The position numbers and the translations under genes were made by a program. Below are positions 1-7,554 of a stretch of 64,000 nucleotides of DNA, one piece after another (positions within the stretch are counted from its first letter, which is position 1; each line of letters begins with the position of its first letter). The notes below the pieces were generated by a model that was not told the origin of the DNA, ran no database searches, and saw nothing but the letters and a program-made list of their open reading frames with translations. The stretch lies in the IMG/VR virus record IMGVR_UViG_3300046543_000266, positions 1-64,000 of that record; one strand, written 5' to 3'. The DNA is from a virus.

Positions 1-17
1 ACAAGGAGTATCACACA

Positions 18-566
18 ATGCCCCGTAAATCCACCGCAATTCCCGCTGCGAAACCGGCTGCAATTCCCGCCAAGCCTGTGACCAAAGTCGCGCGCAAGCT
101 GACGCCGGAGCATTCGGCAGGTTCGCTTACGCGCGATGACATTCTCGCAGTCGTCGGACAGGCGATCGCAACGCATCCGGCACTGCAACGCGCAGACGTG
201 CAAGTCGTCGCAGACGCAAACGGCCCGATCGTTGGCAACTCGCAGAAGTCGCTTCAGCTTCAGGCTGGCCCGGCGACTTCGGGTGTTCCCGCAACGCCGA
301 TCAATCACGCGCTCGACGAACTGCATCTGCAACTGCAACTGCTGAACGCCGACCTCGGCTCGATGCAAGAAGTGCTGCGTCCGCACCTGCAGAACGCAGT
401 CTTCGACGACACGCCCGCCGAGAGCGGCTCGGTCCAACGCGCTGAAACGTATCGCACCTACGGCAGCGACATGTCGCCGACACTCGTCGCCCTCAACTGT
501 TCGCTGAACTTCGTCGAAGGACTGCGCGAGCGTATCTCGTTCCTGACCCGCAACGTCGTGAACTAA
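18..566 (+). CDS. Hypothetical protein with Ala/Pro/Lys-rich N-terminus
   Basis: 182 residues, not recognised. The first ~35 residues are rich in Ala, Pro and Lys, like the basic tails on several other proteins in this window; the rest looks helical, with a Leu-rich stretch (ELHLQLQLLNADLG) near residue 100. AAGGAG stands about 9 bases before the ATG. A strong terminator follows, so this gene closes a transcription unit that starts outside the window. Confidence 0.85.
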   Translation: MPRKSTAIPAAKPAAIPAKPVTKVARKLTPEHSAGSLTRDDILAVVGQAIATHPALQRADVQVVADANGPIVGNSQKSLQLQAGPATSGVPATPINHALDELHLQLQLLNADLGSMQEVLRPHLQNAVFDDTPAESGSVQRAETYRTYGSDMSPTLVALNCSLNFVEGLRERISFLTRNVVN

Positions 567-604
567 TCAGACGGCGCGAGAAGCACTACCTGAAGTAGCA
601 ATGG

Positions 605-640
605 AAGGCCCGACACTGTATGCAAGGTGTCGGGCCTTTT
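605..640 (+). terminator. Rho-independent terminator
   Basis: AGGCCCGACAC pairs with GTGTCGGGCCT across a short loop and runs into TTTT. It ends the unit containing the gene at 18-566. Confidence 0.9.
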
Positions 641-878
641 GCCGTTTGTGGTTCGCCACACATAGAGCAAACCCGTAAACCTCCACATCACGTGGGGAGC
701 CTGACGTGAGGCGTTTTACTCCGGGTAACCGGAAAACAGCCCTGTTGCAAACTGACCACAACCCGGTTTTGGCGTCGTGCAGGGTTTTTATTGGCGTGGT
801 ATAATGTACGTACCGGCAGAGGTATCCGTGCCGGGCCAAACAAACCAGTAACCTGCAAACATGCCAATAGGGGCAAAC
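641..878 (+). other. Non-coding region with promoter
   Basis: No credible gene between the terminator at 640 and the start at 879. The region holds a GTTGC...CAAC pair (744-762) and a TATAAT box (800-805). An in-frame ATG at 861 exists but lacks a ribosome binding site. Confidence 0.6.
790..815 (+). promoter_or_regulatory. Promoter with TATAAT at 800-805
   Basis: TGGTATAATGTACG matches the -10 context seen at 15530, 31447 and 39062 (TGGTAYAAT). There is no good TTGACA box 17 bases upstream; the run GGGTTTTTATTGG lies there instead. It would drive the gene at 879. Confidence 0.6.
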
Positions 879-1157
879 ATGCAAACGCAAATGCAGTCGC
901 GCTGTGTCTCGCACCGGTCTGATCGTTCGGTGGTCTTCGTCAAGTCTTACGAAGAACGCCGTCTCGACGGAATCGCTCGCAAGCGCGAAGCGCGTCGCAA
1001 GCTGTTGGCGACACTCGCCGAACTCAACGCCGAGTTCGTGCATCCGGCGCACCATCTGCGCTGGAGCGAAGGCCAGTCCGAGGATCTTCTGATCACTTGG
1101 GCGTACTCGCAAGACTTGCTGTCCAGTCGTGATCAGCGCACCTTGCTGATGATGTAA
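879..1157 (+). CDS. Hypothetical basic protein
   Basis: 92 residues, not recognised. Basic helical centre (ERRLDGIARKREARRKLLATLAEL). The ATG at 879 is preferred over the in-frame ATG at 861 because AGGGG lies 6 bases before 879. First gene after the promoter at 800; a UCCG-loop hairpin follows the stop. Confidence 0.7.
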   Translation: MQTQMQSRCVSHRSDRSVVFVKSYEERRLDGIARKREARRKLLATLAELNAEFVHPAHHLRWSEGQSEDLLITWAYSQDLLSSRDQRTLLMM

Positions 1158-1165
1158 CGCAGGAC

Positions 1166-1181
1166 GGGACCTCCGGGTCCC
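1166..1181 (+). promoter_or_regulatory. Intergenic GGGACC-UCCG-GGUCCC hairpin
   Basis: Perfect 6-bp stem with a four-base loop and no U-tract, followed 28 bases later by a GATATC/CTCC-N9-GGAG leader. The same arrangement with UUCG loops recurs at 31901, 32658 and 33338. More likely an RNA processing or stability element than a terminator. Confidence 0.55.
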
Positions 1182-1221
1182 TGTTCTTGTATCGGCTGTC
1201 TGCAACACCAATGATATCTGT

Positions 1222-1238
1222 CTCCTTACGATCCGGAG
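1222..1238 (+). promoter_or_regulatory. Leader hairpin CTCC-N9-GGAG masking the RBS
   Basis: CTCC (1222-1225) can pair with the Shine-Dalgarno GGAG (1235-1238) across a 9-base loop, and ATGATATC precedes it. One of eight copies of this leader. Confidence 0.6.
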
Positions 1239-1244
1239 TGCCGC

Positions 1245-1553
1245 ATGAAATCCCAAGTACAAATTTTCGCAGCAAACGTCCGCAACACTACGCGCACATT
1301 CGCAGAATCGCTGGTCGCTGCTGGCGTGAAAGTCAAAAGTGTCCGCCGTCTGTTTCTGCAAGACGTGCCGTCGGCCGACGCAATCACGGTTCGTGGCAAG
1401 GGTCGCTTCGATGCGCTCCTGCGCCTGAACTACGAGCTCGGCCACTTCGAGGTCTCGGTGTACAGCAAGCGCGGCACCCAGATGAAGGCAGTCGTCGCAT
1501 CGCACCACGAGTTGAGTGCGCTATTCAAGGTCTGGAACATCGCTTCGTACTGA
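1245..1553 (+). CDS. Hypothetical protein
   Basis: 102 residues, not recognised; mixed alpha/beta with an amphipathic N-terminal helix and no Cys. The start follows GGAG by 6 bases, inside the shared leader hairpin. The next gene begins 10 bases after the stop, so the two are probably co-translated. Confidence 0.8.
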   Translation: MKSQVQIFAANVRNTTRTFAESLVAAGVKVKSVRRLFLQDVPSADAITVRGKGRFDALLRLNYELGHFEVSVYSKRGTQMKAVVASHHELSALFKVWNIASY

Positions 1554-1563
1554 GGAGACCATC

Positions 1564-1740
1564 ATGATCGAAGCGCTCAACAAGACTGCGGCTCACCGCT
1601 CGTTCGTTTCCACCACGTACCTCCGTTACGTGATCAGCCTGTACAATCGGCAGCGCGTTGACTGCCTGTATCACAGCCATATCGACTACCGCAACATGGT
1701 AGGCTATCTGGCCGGTCGCATCATCGCATCCTCGCTGTAG
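1564..1740 (+). CDS. Hypothetical small protein
   Basis: 58 residues, not recognised, rich in Tyr, His and Arg. ATG at 1564 is chosen because GAGGAG (1552-1557) overlaps the previous stop codon and is well spaced; the reading frame is open further upstream but without a ribosome binding site. Confidence 0.7.
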   Translation: MIEALNKTAAHRSFVSTTYLRYVISLYNRQRVDCLYHSHIDYRNMVGYLAGRIIASSL

Positions 1741-1825
1741 AGTACCCTATCCCTCCGAGAAGTAGAAGCAACCACACGCGAATGCAACTATCACCAACTA
1801 AACCTTCACCAAAAGGAGCTTCACC

Positions 1826-2155
1826 ATGAAATCCCTCAAGTTCGTCATCAACACCAAGTCCCTCCTGAAACTCGTGGATGCCTCGACCATCTGCGCTCAC
1901 TTCGAAGTGCAGCAGACCAACGCCCTCGAAGCGGGCAAGATCAGCCGCCGCATCCCGCATCGCCGTCTGCAAACCTACGCGGAGGAATGCCACGCGTCGC
2001 TGCGCAGCCAAATCCGCCAATGTGTTTCGCCGAAGGACGCCGCTGTGTTGTACAACAATCTCGAGAAGCAGATCGGTCCGCACCGTCTGGGATTTCTCGG
2101 GGCCGCATGGCGCGGCGACCGGCGCTCCACTCTGAAGGCACTCAACGGCGGCTGA
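1826..2155 (+). CDS. Hypothetical basic protein
   Basis: 109 residues, basic, not recognised. Arg/Lys-rich stretches at residues ~36-50 and 90-104 could contact nucleic acid, but no fold is identifiable. AAAAGGAGC ribosome binding site 8 bases before ATG. Confidence 0.8.
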   Translation: MKSLKFVINTKSLLKLVDASTICAHFEVQQTNALEAGKISRRIPHRRLQTYAEECHASLRSQIRQCVSPKDAAVLYNNLEKQIGPHRLGFLGAAWRGDRRSTLKALNGG

Positions 2156-2220
2156 CCAGTCTATCAGCCGTCTGTATCAACTACAACGAACAACTCGGGC
2201 ATCGCCCATAGGACCAGACC

Positions 2221-2562
2221 ATGAAATTCCTGAACGGTAAACGTGTCGTCGACTACGCCAACGAACTGCACACGATCAAGAAGCGCCAGCGTGAACTCCG
2301 GGAAGAGTTCCGCACACTGCGAGCACAGGGCGAGGCCATCGAAGAGTTCCTGTACCGCCGTTCGGGTGGCGAGAACTTCCGGTTCAACGGCGACGATGAC
2401 TACGTCAAGGAGCTGGACTTCGTGCCGCGTTCCCGCGAGGACATCGACGACGCTGCAGTCCGCCGCATCTTCGCCCGGCTCAACAAGAAGGTGCCGGTCA
2501 AGAGCAGCGAGTGGATCGAAATCAAAATCCGTTACGTAACCGAAGACGAGGCTGAAGAATGA
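2221..2562 (+). CDS. Hypothetical coiled-coil protein
   Basis: 113 residues. Residues ~10-48 form a likely coiled coil (heptad Leu with EL/REL/EEF), followed by an acidic, charged C-terminus. Not recognised. Its stop overlaps the next ATG (ATGA), starting a short chain of membrane-protein genes. Confidence 0.8.
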   Translation: MKFLNGKRVVDYANELHTIKKRQRELREEFRTLRAQGEAIEEFLYRRSGGENFRFNGDDDYVKELDFVPRSREDIDDAAVRRIFARLNKKVPVKSSEWIEIKIRYVTEDEAEE

Positions 2563-2714
2563 ACCCGGTACAGGTGCTCCAAGACACTATGATCCGCACG
2601 GCAATCGTGGTGCCACTGGTCTGCGTGTTCTGTGTAGCCATAGCATACGGCGTCCGTTGCTTCTTCAAGCGGATTCTCGACGACATCGATGGTAAGAGTA
2701 AGGATTGGAAATGA
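2559..2714 (+). CDS. Small single-span membrane protein
   Basis: 51 residues: MNPVQVLQDTM, then one hydrophobic span (about residues 13-35, IRTAIVVPLVCVFCVAIAYG), then a charged tail. Start overlaps the upstream stop and its own stop overlaps the next ATG, so translation is probably coupled. Function unknown. Confidence 0.7.
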   Translation: MNPVQVLQDTMIRTAIVVPLVCVFCVAIAYGVRCFFKRILDDIDGKSKDWK

Positions 2715-2896
2715 CTTGGAAAGCAGTAGTGTTGTGGACGTGCGTTATCACGCTGGCGGTGGCGCTCGTAGCGTTCGGCCTCCACGCGGTTGGGACGCCG
2801 CAGCCTGTCGTATCCATCATGTGTGTTGGCGTAGCTCTGACCCTGAACCGTGCTCACAGCGTCTGGCTCAACCGTCAGCGCGCCAAGGCCCGATAG
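2711..2896 (+). CDS. Small two-span membrane protein
   Basis: 61 residues with two hydrophobic segments (about residues 5-26 and 33-47) and a basic tail NRQRAKAR. ATG at 2711 overlaps the preceding TGA. Likely inner-membrane; no family recognised. Confidence 0.7.
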   Translation: MTWKAVVLWTCVITLAVALVAFGLHAVGTPQPVVSIMCVGVALTLNRAHSVWLNRQRAKAR

Positions 2897-2940
2897 TCTG
2901 AAGTAGATAACACCCACTCAACGACAATAGGATATAAATC

Positions 2941-3267
2941 ATGAAGAAGCAAGAAGGCAAGAAGGCATTTGTCCGCAACCTCAAACGAACGATGTTCGCG
3001 CAACTGGCGTTCATGTGCTACGTGTACGGCACATCCCACACCGAGAGCCAGCTTCTGGTGGCACACGTAGTCTGTGTGTTGACCGCAGTCATGGCCGTCC
3101 TCCTGGCTATGTTGGGTGCAGTCCACACGGAGCAGCGTGCTCAGCAAGAATGGCTGGCCTCGCAACGGGCCTCCGTTCATTACCCGGCGGGCGCTGCCTT
3201 CCAAGCTAAGGTCGACCGTGCGGAGCAGTCGTACCGCACACGTGGCCGCGTCAACGAGTTTGTCTAA
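2941..3267 (+). CDS. Small membrane protein
   Basis: 108 residues: basic N-terminus (KKQEGKKAF), hydrophobic segments about residues 18-30 and 38-62, then a soluble charged tail. Not recognised. AGGAT 8-12 bases before ATG is a weak ribosome binding site. Third membrane gene in a row. Confidence 0.75.
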   Translation: MKKQEGKKAFVRNLKRTMFAQLAFMCYVYGTSHTESQLLVAHVVCVLTAVMAVLLAMLGAVHTEQRAQQEWLASQRASVHYPAGAAFQAKVDRAEQSYRTRGRVNEFV

Positions 3268-3304
3268 CCTCAACAAGTTTGTTTTTAATAAAAGGAGTCT
3301 TACT

Positions 3305-3715
3305 ATGCCGTGCCGTGATTACGATGACGATACCAATAGCAGCCGAGCCTACAACGACATGGAGCAGCGTCTGAAAGCTCGCAACGATGAGTTGGCTCGC
3401 CATGCCTGTATCCTGGGGGCTGTTCTTGAAGACATCGCCCGTGCTCGGCGCATTCCGGCGGACGAACTCCACGAGAAGATCCGCGTCAAGCACGCGGCGT
3501 TCGGCCCGGCCGCGCTCAAGTGGTGGCTCGCACACAAGAAGGCCGACGCCGATCGCTTGAAGGAAGAAGCCAAGCAGGATGCTCTGAAGAAGCAGGGGCG
3601 CAATCTGCTGGACAAGCTCAGTGCCGAGGACCACGAAGCACTCAAGGCTGTAGGCGTTGATCTTGCCAAACTCACTAAGTTCGGCAAGACTGCCAAGACC
3701 AAGAAGGCCGCATGA
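3305..3715 (+). CDS. KWW...HKK conserved phage protein, copy 1
   Basis: 136 residues. Contains MPCRDYDDD at the start and KWWLAHKKADADRLKEEA in the middle, then a Lys/Ala tail. The KWWxxHKK...LxKLxxxxxxxL pattern is shared with the gene at 4530. I associate this kind of small 'WWxxHK' protein with many phages but know no function. AAGGAG precedes the ATG at 3305; upstream in-frame starts lack one. Confidence 0.75.
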   Translation: MPCRDYDDDTNSSRAYNDMEQRLKARNDELARHACILGAVLEDIARARRIPADELHEKIRVKHAAFGPAALKWWLAHKKADADRLKEEAKQDALKKQGRNLLDKLSAEDHEALKAVGVDLAKLTKFGKTAKTKKAA

Positions 3716-3981
3716 TGAGCGGCGCTAACCGAACCTACTTCTCAGCGAAGTCCAACCCGGAGTCCGACGTTGAACCGTGGAAGTTCACTGTCGGCAGCAA
3801 GGTTGTCCCGCTCAAGACGGTTACTGCTATTCATCACGCGGATCGGACGATAGTCCAGCGGATGGTCGACCACGATACGGGAAAGCGTTACTACCGCTTC
3901 GTGTTGGGGCGCATGGGTACTGGTTTGGATAGCGCCTTCATGATGGAACAGGATTTCGAGTTGGCTCCCCAATCAAGATAA
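3712..3981 (+). CDS. Hypothetical protein, possible SH3-like barrel
   Basis: 89 residues, overlapping the previous stop (ATGATGA, so either Met is possible). Opens after residue 20 with KFTVGSKVVPLKTV, a pattern common at the start of small SH3-like barrels, and is largely beta by inspection. Function unknown. Confidence 0.7.
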   Translation: MMSGANRTYFSAKSNPESDVEPWKFTVGSKVVPLKTVTAIHHADRTIVQRMVDHDTGKRYYRFVLGRMGTGLDSAFMMEQDFELAPQSR

Positions 3982-3994
3982 GCTTGAGGTCAGC

Positions 3995-4315
3995 ATGACG
4001 ACGTTAGAAGAAGCGCGGAAACAGTTCAAGGCGTTCGTCGATGCGTGGCGGGAGCCGATGGTTACGAGTGGTATGTTGATCGATTACGATGAAGACGTCG
4101 TGATCTTCATGAAGGACCACTCCGAGCTGATGATAGACATAGTGGCGAACGGTCGTGAGTTCATGCACTTCGAAGGTGAGTTCTCGGTCCACGTCATGTA
4201 CGATGGCAATGACTACCGGCTGACCGAGTCTGTAATCGGCCAGTCCCTGGATTCGGTGTTGAAAGACCTGCTTGAGCTGTACCGTACTTGCATGAGACAG
4301 ATCGCGTCGAAGTAG
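3995..4315 (+). CDS. Hypothetical protein
   Basis: 106 acidic residues, mixed alpha/beta with a C-terminal helix (SVLKDLLELYRTCMRQ). Not recognised. GAGGT ribosome binding site 7 bases before ATG. Confidence 0.8.
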   Translation: MTTLEEARKQFKAFVDAWREPMVTSGMLIDYDEDVVIFMKDHSELMIDIVANGREFMHFEGEFSVHVMYDGNDYRLTESVIGQSLDSVLKDLLELYRTCMRQIASK

Positions 4316-4360
4316 TCGTATTCTGGTTGTGCGCTTTGTAACTCTAGCCCAAGGAACTGG

Positions 4361-4498
4361 ATGATCATGTCCACCAAAATAACATCATGCATCAGCATCA
4401 CCAATAGCCACTCCAACACGCGTTGGAACCCGTCTTCGTTTCTGATTCAAACGTTTGCACTTCCGTACGACGAGAAGTTGCACCTGTACAAAGGCTGA
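4361..4498 (+). CDS. Short hypothetical protein
   Basis: 45 residues (MIMSTKITSC... to ...HLYKG). AAGGA lies 5 bases before the ATG and the gene fills an otherwise empty gap, but it is short, Ser/Thr-rich and has no family support. Coding status uncertain. Confidence 0.4.
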   Translation: MIMSTKITSCISITNSHSNTRWNPSSFLIQTFALPYDEKLHLYKG

Positions 4499-4529
4499 TC
4501 TCAGCCACAAACCACCCTGGAGCTGTTCC

Positions 4530-4862
4530 ATGCTGAACCGTGACATTCTTAACGCCAATAGCTACGAACGTGATCTGATCGCTCGCGCCCACAAGCTCGC
4601 GCGCATCGCTACCAACGCGCTGAACTTCCTCGAATCCCAAGATTTGTTGGGAGTGATGATCGAGTCCATCCCCGACCCGATTCAGCGCCAAGAACTCGAA
4701 AAATGGTGGGACAACCATAAGAAGGTCGTAGAGCGAGACAGTGAGAAGAAGCAGAAGGCCGAAGAGCGCGCACGCAAGGTGCAGAAAGCGCTGGCAAAGT
4801 TGACTCCGGCTGAACGAAGACTGCTTCGGATCAAGATCAAGAACGAAAGCGGAACGGCGTAG
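4530..4862 (+). CDS. KWW...HKK conserved phage protein, copy 2
   Basis: 110 residues; paralogue of 3305-3715 by KWWDNHKK (near residue 60) followed by a Lys/Glu-rich helix and LAKLTPAERRLL. The N-terminal part is helical. CTGGAG precedes ATG 4530. Two copies 1 kb apart suggest local duplication. Function unknown. Confidence 0.75.
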   Translation: MLNRDILNANSYERDLIARAHKLARIATNALNFLESQDLLGVMIESIPDPIQRQELEKWWDNHKKVVERDSEKKQKAEERARKVQKALAKLTPAERRLLRIKIKNESGTA

Positions 4863-4972
4863 TTCAAGTTCAGCATCTGAGTGGTGACCACGCGGTTGCC
4901 CGTTTTCAGCTGTCTGTTCCCACTCAGTTATGAACACCCCAGTCCGACAACCCCACAAATCATGGAGAGTAC

Positions 4973-5152
4973 ATGGCATCGACCAGCAAGACCCGCACTT
5001 ACCAGCGACTGGCCTCCGTAGGCCGAGTTTTCGGACACTGGCGGAAAGTGTGGTATAATAGTGTTACGGGGCCTCCGCCCCGGAGCAAACCCGGCAAATA
5101 CTCAGGTACGCTGGCAAACGCCTACAAAGCTCCCGGCGCACCCTTGTTGTAA
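4973..5152 (+). CDS. Possible small basic protein
   Basis: 59 residues, basic, not recognised. GGAGAG is 7 bases before ATG, so translation is plausible. Against it, a promoter-like TGGTATAAT lies inside the frame (5054-5059) and the composition is Pro/Gly-rich toward the end. Either the TATAAT is chance or this is leader DNA. Confidence 0.4.
   Translation: MASTSKTRTYQRLASVGRVFGHWRKVWYNSVTGPPPRSKPGKYSGTLANAYKAPGAPLL
5040..5062 (+). promoter_or_regulatory. Promoter-like TATAAT at 5054-5059
   Basis: AAGTGTGGTATAATAG matches the TGTGGTAYAAT context at 15530 and, less well, 8970; GTTTTCGG occurs upstream as at 15484. A GTTG...CAAC element lies downstream (5146-5161), not upstream. Would serve the gene at 5185. 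Confidence 0.45.
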
Positions 5153-5184
5153 AAACGCAACACCCGCGCAACCCGGAGTGCCCT

Positions 5185-5367
5185 ATGGCAAAACGTTCCC
5201 TGAAGTACAAAGTGGTCGTGGCACCAAGCGTCCAGCAGTTGGAAGACGATGTGAACATCGCGCTGAAGTCTGGCTGGCTTCCACTCGGCGCTCCAGTCAT
5301 CGACTCCGGTAGTATCGGTTCCACGCGGTTCTATCAGGCGCTGATCCTCCAGCTGCAACCTGACTAG
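5185..5367 (+). CDS. DUF1737-like small protein
   Basis: 60 residues. YKVVVAPSVQQLEDDVN, then SGWLPLGAPV and FYQALI, match the pattern of DUF1737-type proteins (YKVV...LE..VN..L..GW.P.G......YYQA), known in phages and bacteria without a firm function. CGGAG precedes the ATG. Length is typical for the family. Confidence 0.65.
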   Translation: MAKRSLKYKVVVAPSVQQLEDDVNIALKSGWLPLGAPVIDSGSIGSTRFYQALILQLQPD

Positions 5368-5377
5368 TATGAGAAGG

Positions 5378-5387
5378 GTAGTAAATA
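5378..5387 (+). promoter_or_regulatory. Late-promoter-like GTAGTAAATA
   Basis: Exact copy of the recurrent motif. The expected start of transcription falls at the CTGATC box that opens the leader of the gene at 5432, 45 bases downstream. Confidence 0.6.
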
Positions 5388-5408
5388 CCCTGTAGCATCT
5401 GATCCTTA

Positions 5409-5425
5409 CTCCCAACGAAACGGAG
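5409..5425 (+). promoter_or_regulatory. Leader hairpin CTCC-N9-GGAG
   Basis: CTCC, loop CAACGAAAC, GGAG; identical loop at 31942, 32688 and 33379. Preceded by CTGATC. Confidence 0.65.
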
Positions 5426-5431
5426 CGCTTC

Positions 5432-5923
5432 ATGCAAATCTATCAACACCTGTCCCGCGATGACACCGCATCTGCCACGGTTCGTTTGAACCGCACCGAA
5501 ATGGCAGAACTGCGCAAGTTCATGCACACTCCCGAGTTTCACCAGTTCGTCGGCTTCCCCAACGGAGTCCGTCTGTATTATCGCAGCAAAGGCTGGTATC
5601 GCCTCGAAGCTACCCGCGACTACCGCGCTTGTGACAAGATCCGCGCAGCTCTGGCAATTCTGCGCAAATTCAAACGGGAGTTTCAGGCGTTGCTCGTAAC
5701 CGACATCCGCCGTCTGATCCTCGCGAAACACCCGGAGTTGCAGACCGTCGCCTATGTGGACGAATCCGACAACGCGCTGATCGGCACTTTCCATGTGCGC
5801 AACACGAAGGAGCCGCTGTCCACCGTCGCGCCTATGGAATCGCGGTTGCCTGTTGATTCCTCCAAGCTTGAGGAGTTGGCCGCAACCTTCGCCAAGTCCA
5901 ATCGAACCCGGCACCACGCATGA
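5432..5923 (+). CDS. Hypothetical protein
   Basis: 163 residues, not recognised. A basic helical middle (KIRAALAILRKFKREFQALL) and a C-terminal Ser/Thr-rich stretch. Preceded by both a late-type promoter motif and the RBS-masking leader. Its stop overlaps the next ATG. Confidence 0.8.
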   Translation: MQIYQHLSRDDTASATVRLNRTEMAELRKFMHTPEFHQFVGFPNGVRLYYRSKGWYRLEATRDYRACDKIRAALAILRKFKREFQALLVTDIRRLILAKHPELQTVAYVDESDNALIGTFHVRNTKEPLSTVAPMESRLPVDSSKLEELAATFAKSNRTRHHA

Positions 5924-6123
5924 ACGACACCGTATTCCACATCTTCCTGATCGTCTGGGGCGTGTATCACTTCTACACGGTATTCTGCTCGGTGTACAAC
6001 CAGGAAGTCCACAAAGATACGTCGCCGGTCGTAACCCGCTGGCGCTTTGTTGGCTACGTTCTTCTGGCAGAATACCTCGTCATCGTTGTGTGGGCGGCGT
6101 CGCTGCTCCACTTACAATTCTAA
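5920..6123 (+). CDS. Small two-span membrane protein
   Basis: 67 residues with hydrophobic segments at about 5-25 and 44-64 separated by a charged loop. ATGA overlap with the gene before it. No family recognised. Confidence 0.75.
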   Translation: MNDTVFHIFLIVWGVYHFYTVFCSVYNQEVHKDTSPVVTRWRFVGYVLLAEYLVIVVWAASLLHLQF

Positions 6124-6145
6124 CTTCATACCAAGGAACCACACC

Positions 6146-6475
6146 ATGTTCGCATTCAACAAGAAGGCCACCGAAATCCAAGCCGCCGTCGAATACTGCG
6201 CACCGCACTGGATCGTGGTGATCCGCAATCCGCGCGAGTCCAAGTGGACGCCGCTGCGATCGCTCACCAAGAAGGTGCGTGTGCAGGACGAGTTCGGCAA
6301 CGAGAAGTCCAGCCGTCCGGCGATCGAGAGCTTCGAATCCAAGCAGAAAGCCGATGTGTGGGTCAAGGAAAACATGCCTGGAGTCGCGCTGACGCAGCGT
6401 AGTTCGGTGGAGCGCAACAAGGATCACGAGTGGTTCGGTTCGTCGGGTCCTTCGATTAGCGGAGAAATGCAGTGA
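6146..6475 (+). CDS. Hypothetical protein
   Basis: 109 residues, basic, not recognised; contains AVEYCAPHWIVVIRNP and a charged C-terminus. AAGGAACC 6-12 bases before ATG 6146. Followed directly by a late-type motif. Confidence 0.75.
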   Translation: MFAFNKKATEIQAAVEYCAPHWIVVIRNPRESKWTPLRSLTKKVRVQDEFGNEKSSRPAIESFESKQKADVWVKENMPGVALTQRSSVERNKDHEWFGSSGPSISGEMQ

Positions 6476-6477
6476 TC

Positions 6478-6487
6478 GTAGTAAATA
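6478..6487 (+). promoter_or_regulatory. Late-promoter-like GTAGTAAATA
   Basis: Lies just after the stop at 6475 and 69 bases before ATG 6556. Its position argues against a GTG start at 6472 for the next gene. Confidence 0.6.
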
Positions 6488-6555
6488 GACTGGCAAGCAA
6501 CGTTTCCCCCGCCACCAATTACATACCTGCATCAATCCCCTTGGACAGCGCAACC

Positions 6556-6873
6556 ATGAAGAACCTCGTTCCTCCCATTGGTACGATGGTGCCCATCCGC
6601 TCCGGTGACGCGTCGTTGTCGAAAGACGACAAGACGTATATGTGCCGCATCACGTTCGACGAATCCACGAAGACTTGGATCATCGCGTCGCGGTTCAATC
6701 AAGCAACCGGCCGGTGGGCGCCGACTACCAAACACAAACGTCTGGGCTTCATCGTGTTCCTCAACGACAAGCCGGACACCGACGATACCCATGTGCGTAT
6801 CTCGGCAATCCAGCCTTCCGGGCAGGGAGCATACGGTGACAGCATCAAGCAATCCACGGCCAGTGAGTCGTGA
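6556..6873 (+). CDS. Hypothetical protein
   Basis: 105 residues, predominantly beta by inspection (KTWIIASRFN, LGFIVFLND). Not recognised. ATG 6556 is chosen because a promoter motif occupies the in-frame upstream segment that begins with GTG 6472. The 3-prime end overlaps the next gene by 11 bases. Confidence 0.7.
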   Translation: MKNLVPPIGTMVPIRSGDASLSKDDKTYMCRITFDESTKTWIIASRFNQATGRWAPTTKHKRLGFIVFLNDKPDTDDTHVRISAIQPSGQGAYGDSIKQSTASES

Positions 6874-7546
6874 ACTGTCGGTGTTCCCGGCTCTCGATAT
6901 CGGTCGGCTAGCTCGATATCGGCAGTTACAGCAGCAGGTGACTGTTGCTCGCAATCGGTATTTCAAGTTTCATGCTCAGGTCTTGCAAATCGCCAACGAG
7001 TATTACGATGCGCTACCCGAAGCGGAAGTAGTTATCCGCTTGCGTCGTGAGATCCGTATGGCAAGCAAGGGCACTCCGGAGACGATGGCTGTAGACAGTA
7101 TTACGAGTGCTGGCTACGTATCGTTTGGAACTGAGCAGCTTTACAACGCAGAGGCGCATCTGGTGAAGAAGGCGTATCGTATGCTGGCTCCGATGGTTCA
7201 CCCCGATCGGTGCGGCGGCGATGTAACTCGCTTCCAGCTAGTAAATGCAGCATACCGGCTTCGCGATCTGACGTTTCTGCAGGAACTGTACATCCAGTTG
7301 GTGAAGGACAATCTGTGGTATCGCACCACGGACGAAGCCTTTGCATACCTGGAGCAGGAACTTCAGCGTCCGGCGGTGAGCACGATGTTGCTGCGCAGTC
7401 AGCCTGAGTTCACAATCGCACAGCTTCACCTGTCGGGAAACCTGGACGCAGCGCAAGCCACCGCCCGGCGCCGTATCCTGGAACTGGTCCGCACGCTCAA
7501 CAACGAGCTGGCCTACCTGCTAACGAAAACAACCCATCCCAACTAA
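6863..7546 (+). CDS. J-domain (DnaJ-like) protein
   Basis: About 227 residues. YRMLAPMVHPDRCGGD (HPD at residues 113-115) followed by FQLVNAAYRLRD is the helix II-HPD-helix III core of a J domain, the part that stimulates Hsp70 ATPase. Helical segments lie on both sides; no Gly/Phe region or zinc fingers, so it is a J-domain-only protein. Likely recruits host DnaK. The GTG start at 6863 is inferred; the first in-frame ATG (near 7057) would cut into the helical part. Confidence 0.7.
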   Translation: MSRELSVFPALDIGRLARYRQLQQQVTVARNRYFKFHAQVLQIANEYYDALPEAEVVIRLRREIRMASKGTPETMAVDSITSAGYVSFGTEQLYNAEAHLVKKAYRMLAPMVHPDRCGGDVTRFQLVNAAYRLRDLTFLQELYIQLVKDNLWYRTTDEAFAYLEQELQRPAVSTMLLRSQPEFTIAQLHLSGNLDAAQATARRRILELVRTLNNELAYLLTKTTHPN

Positions 7547-7554
7547 GGACCATC

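Noticed and set aside
6472-6555. Upstream GTG start extending the gene at 6556
   Set aside because: A late-type promoter motif lies within this segment and the encoded residues are low-complexity.
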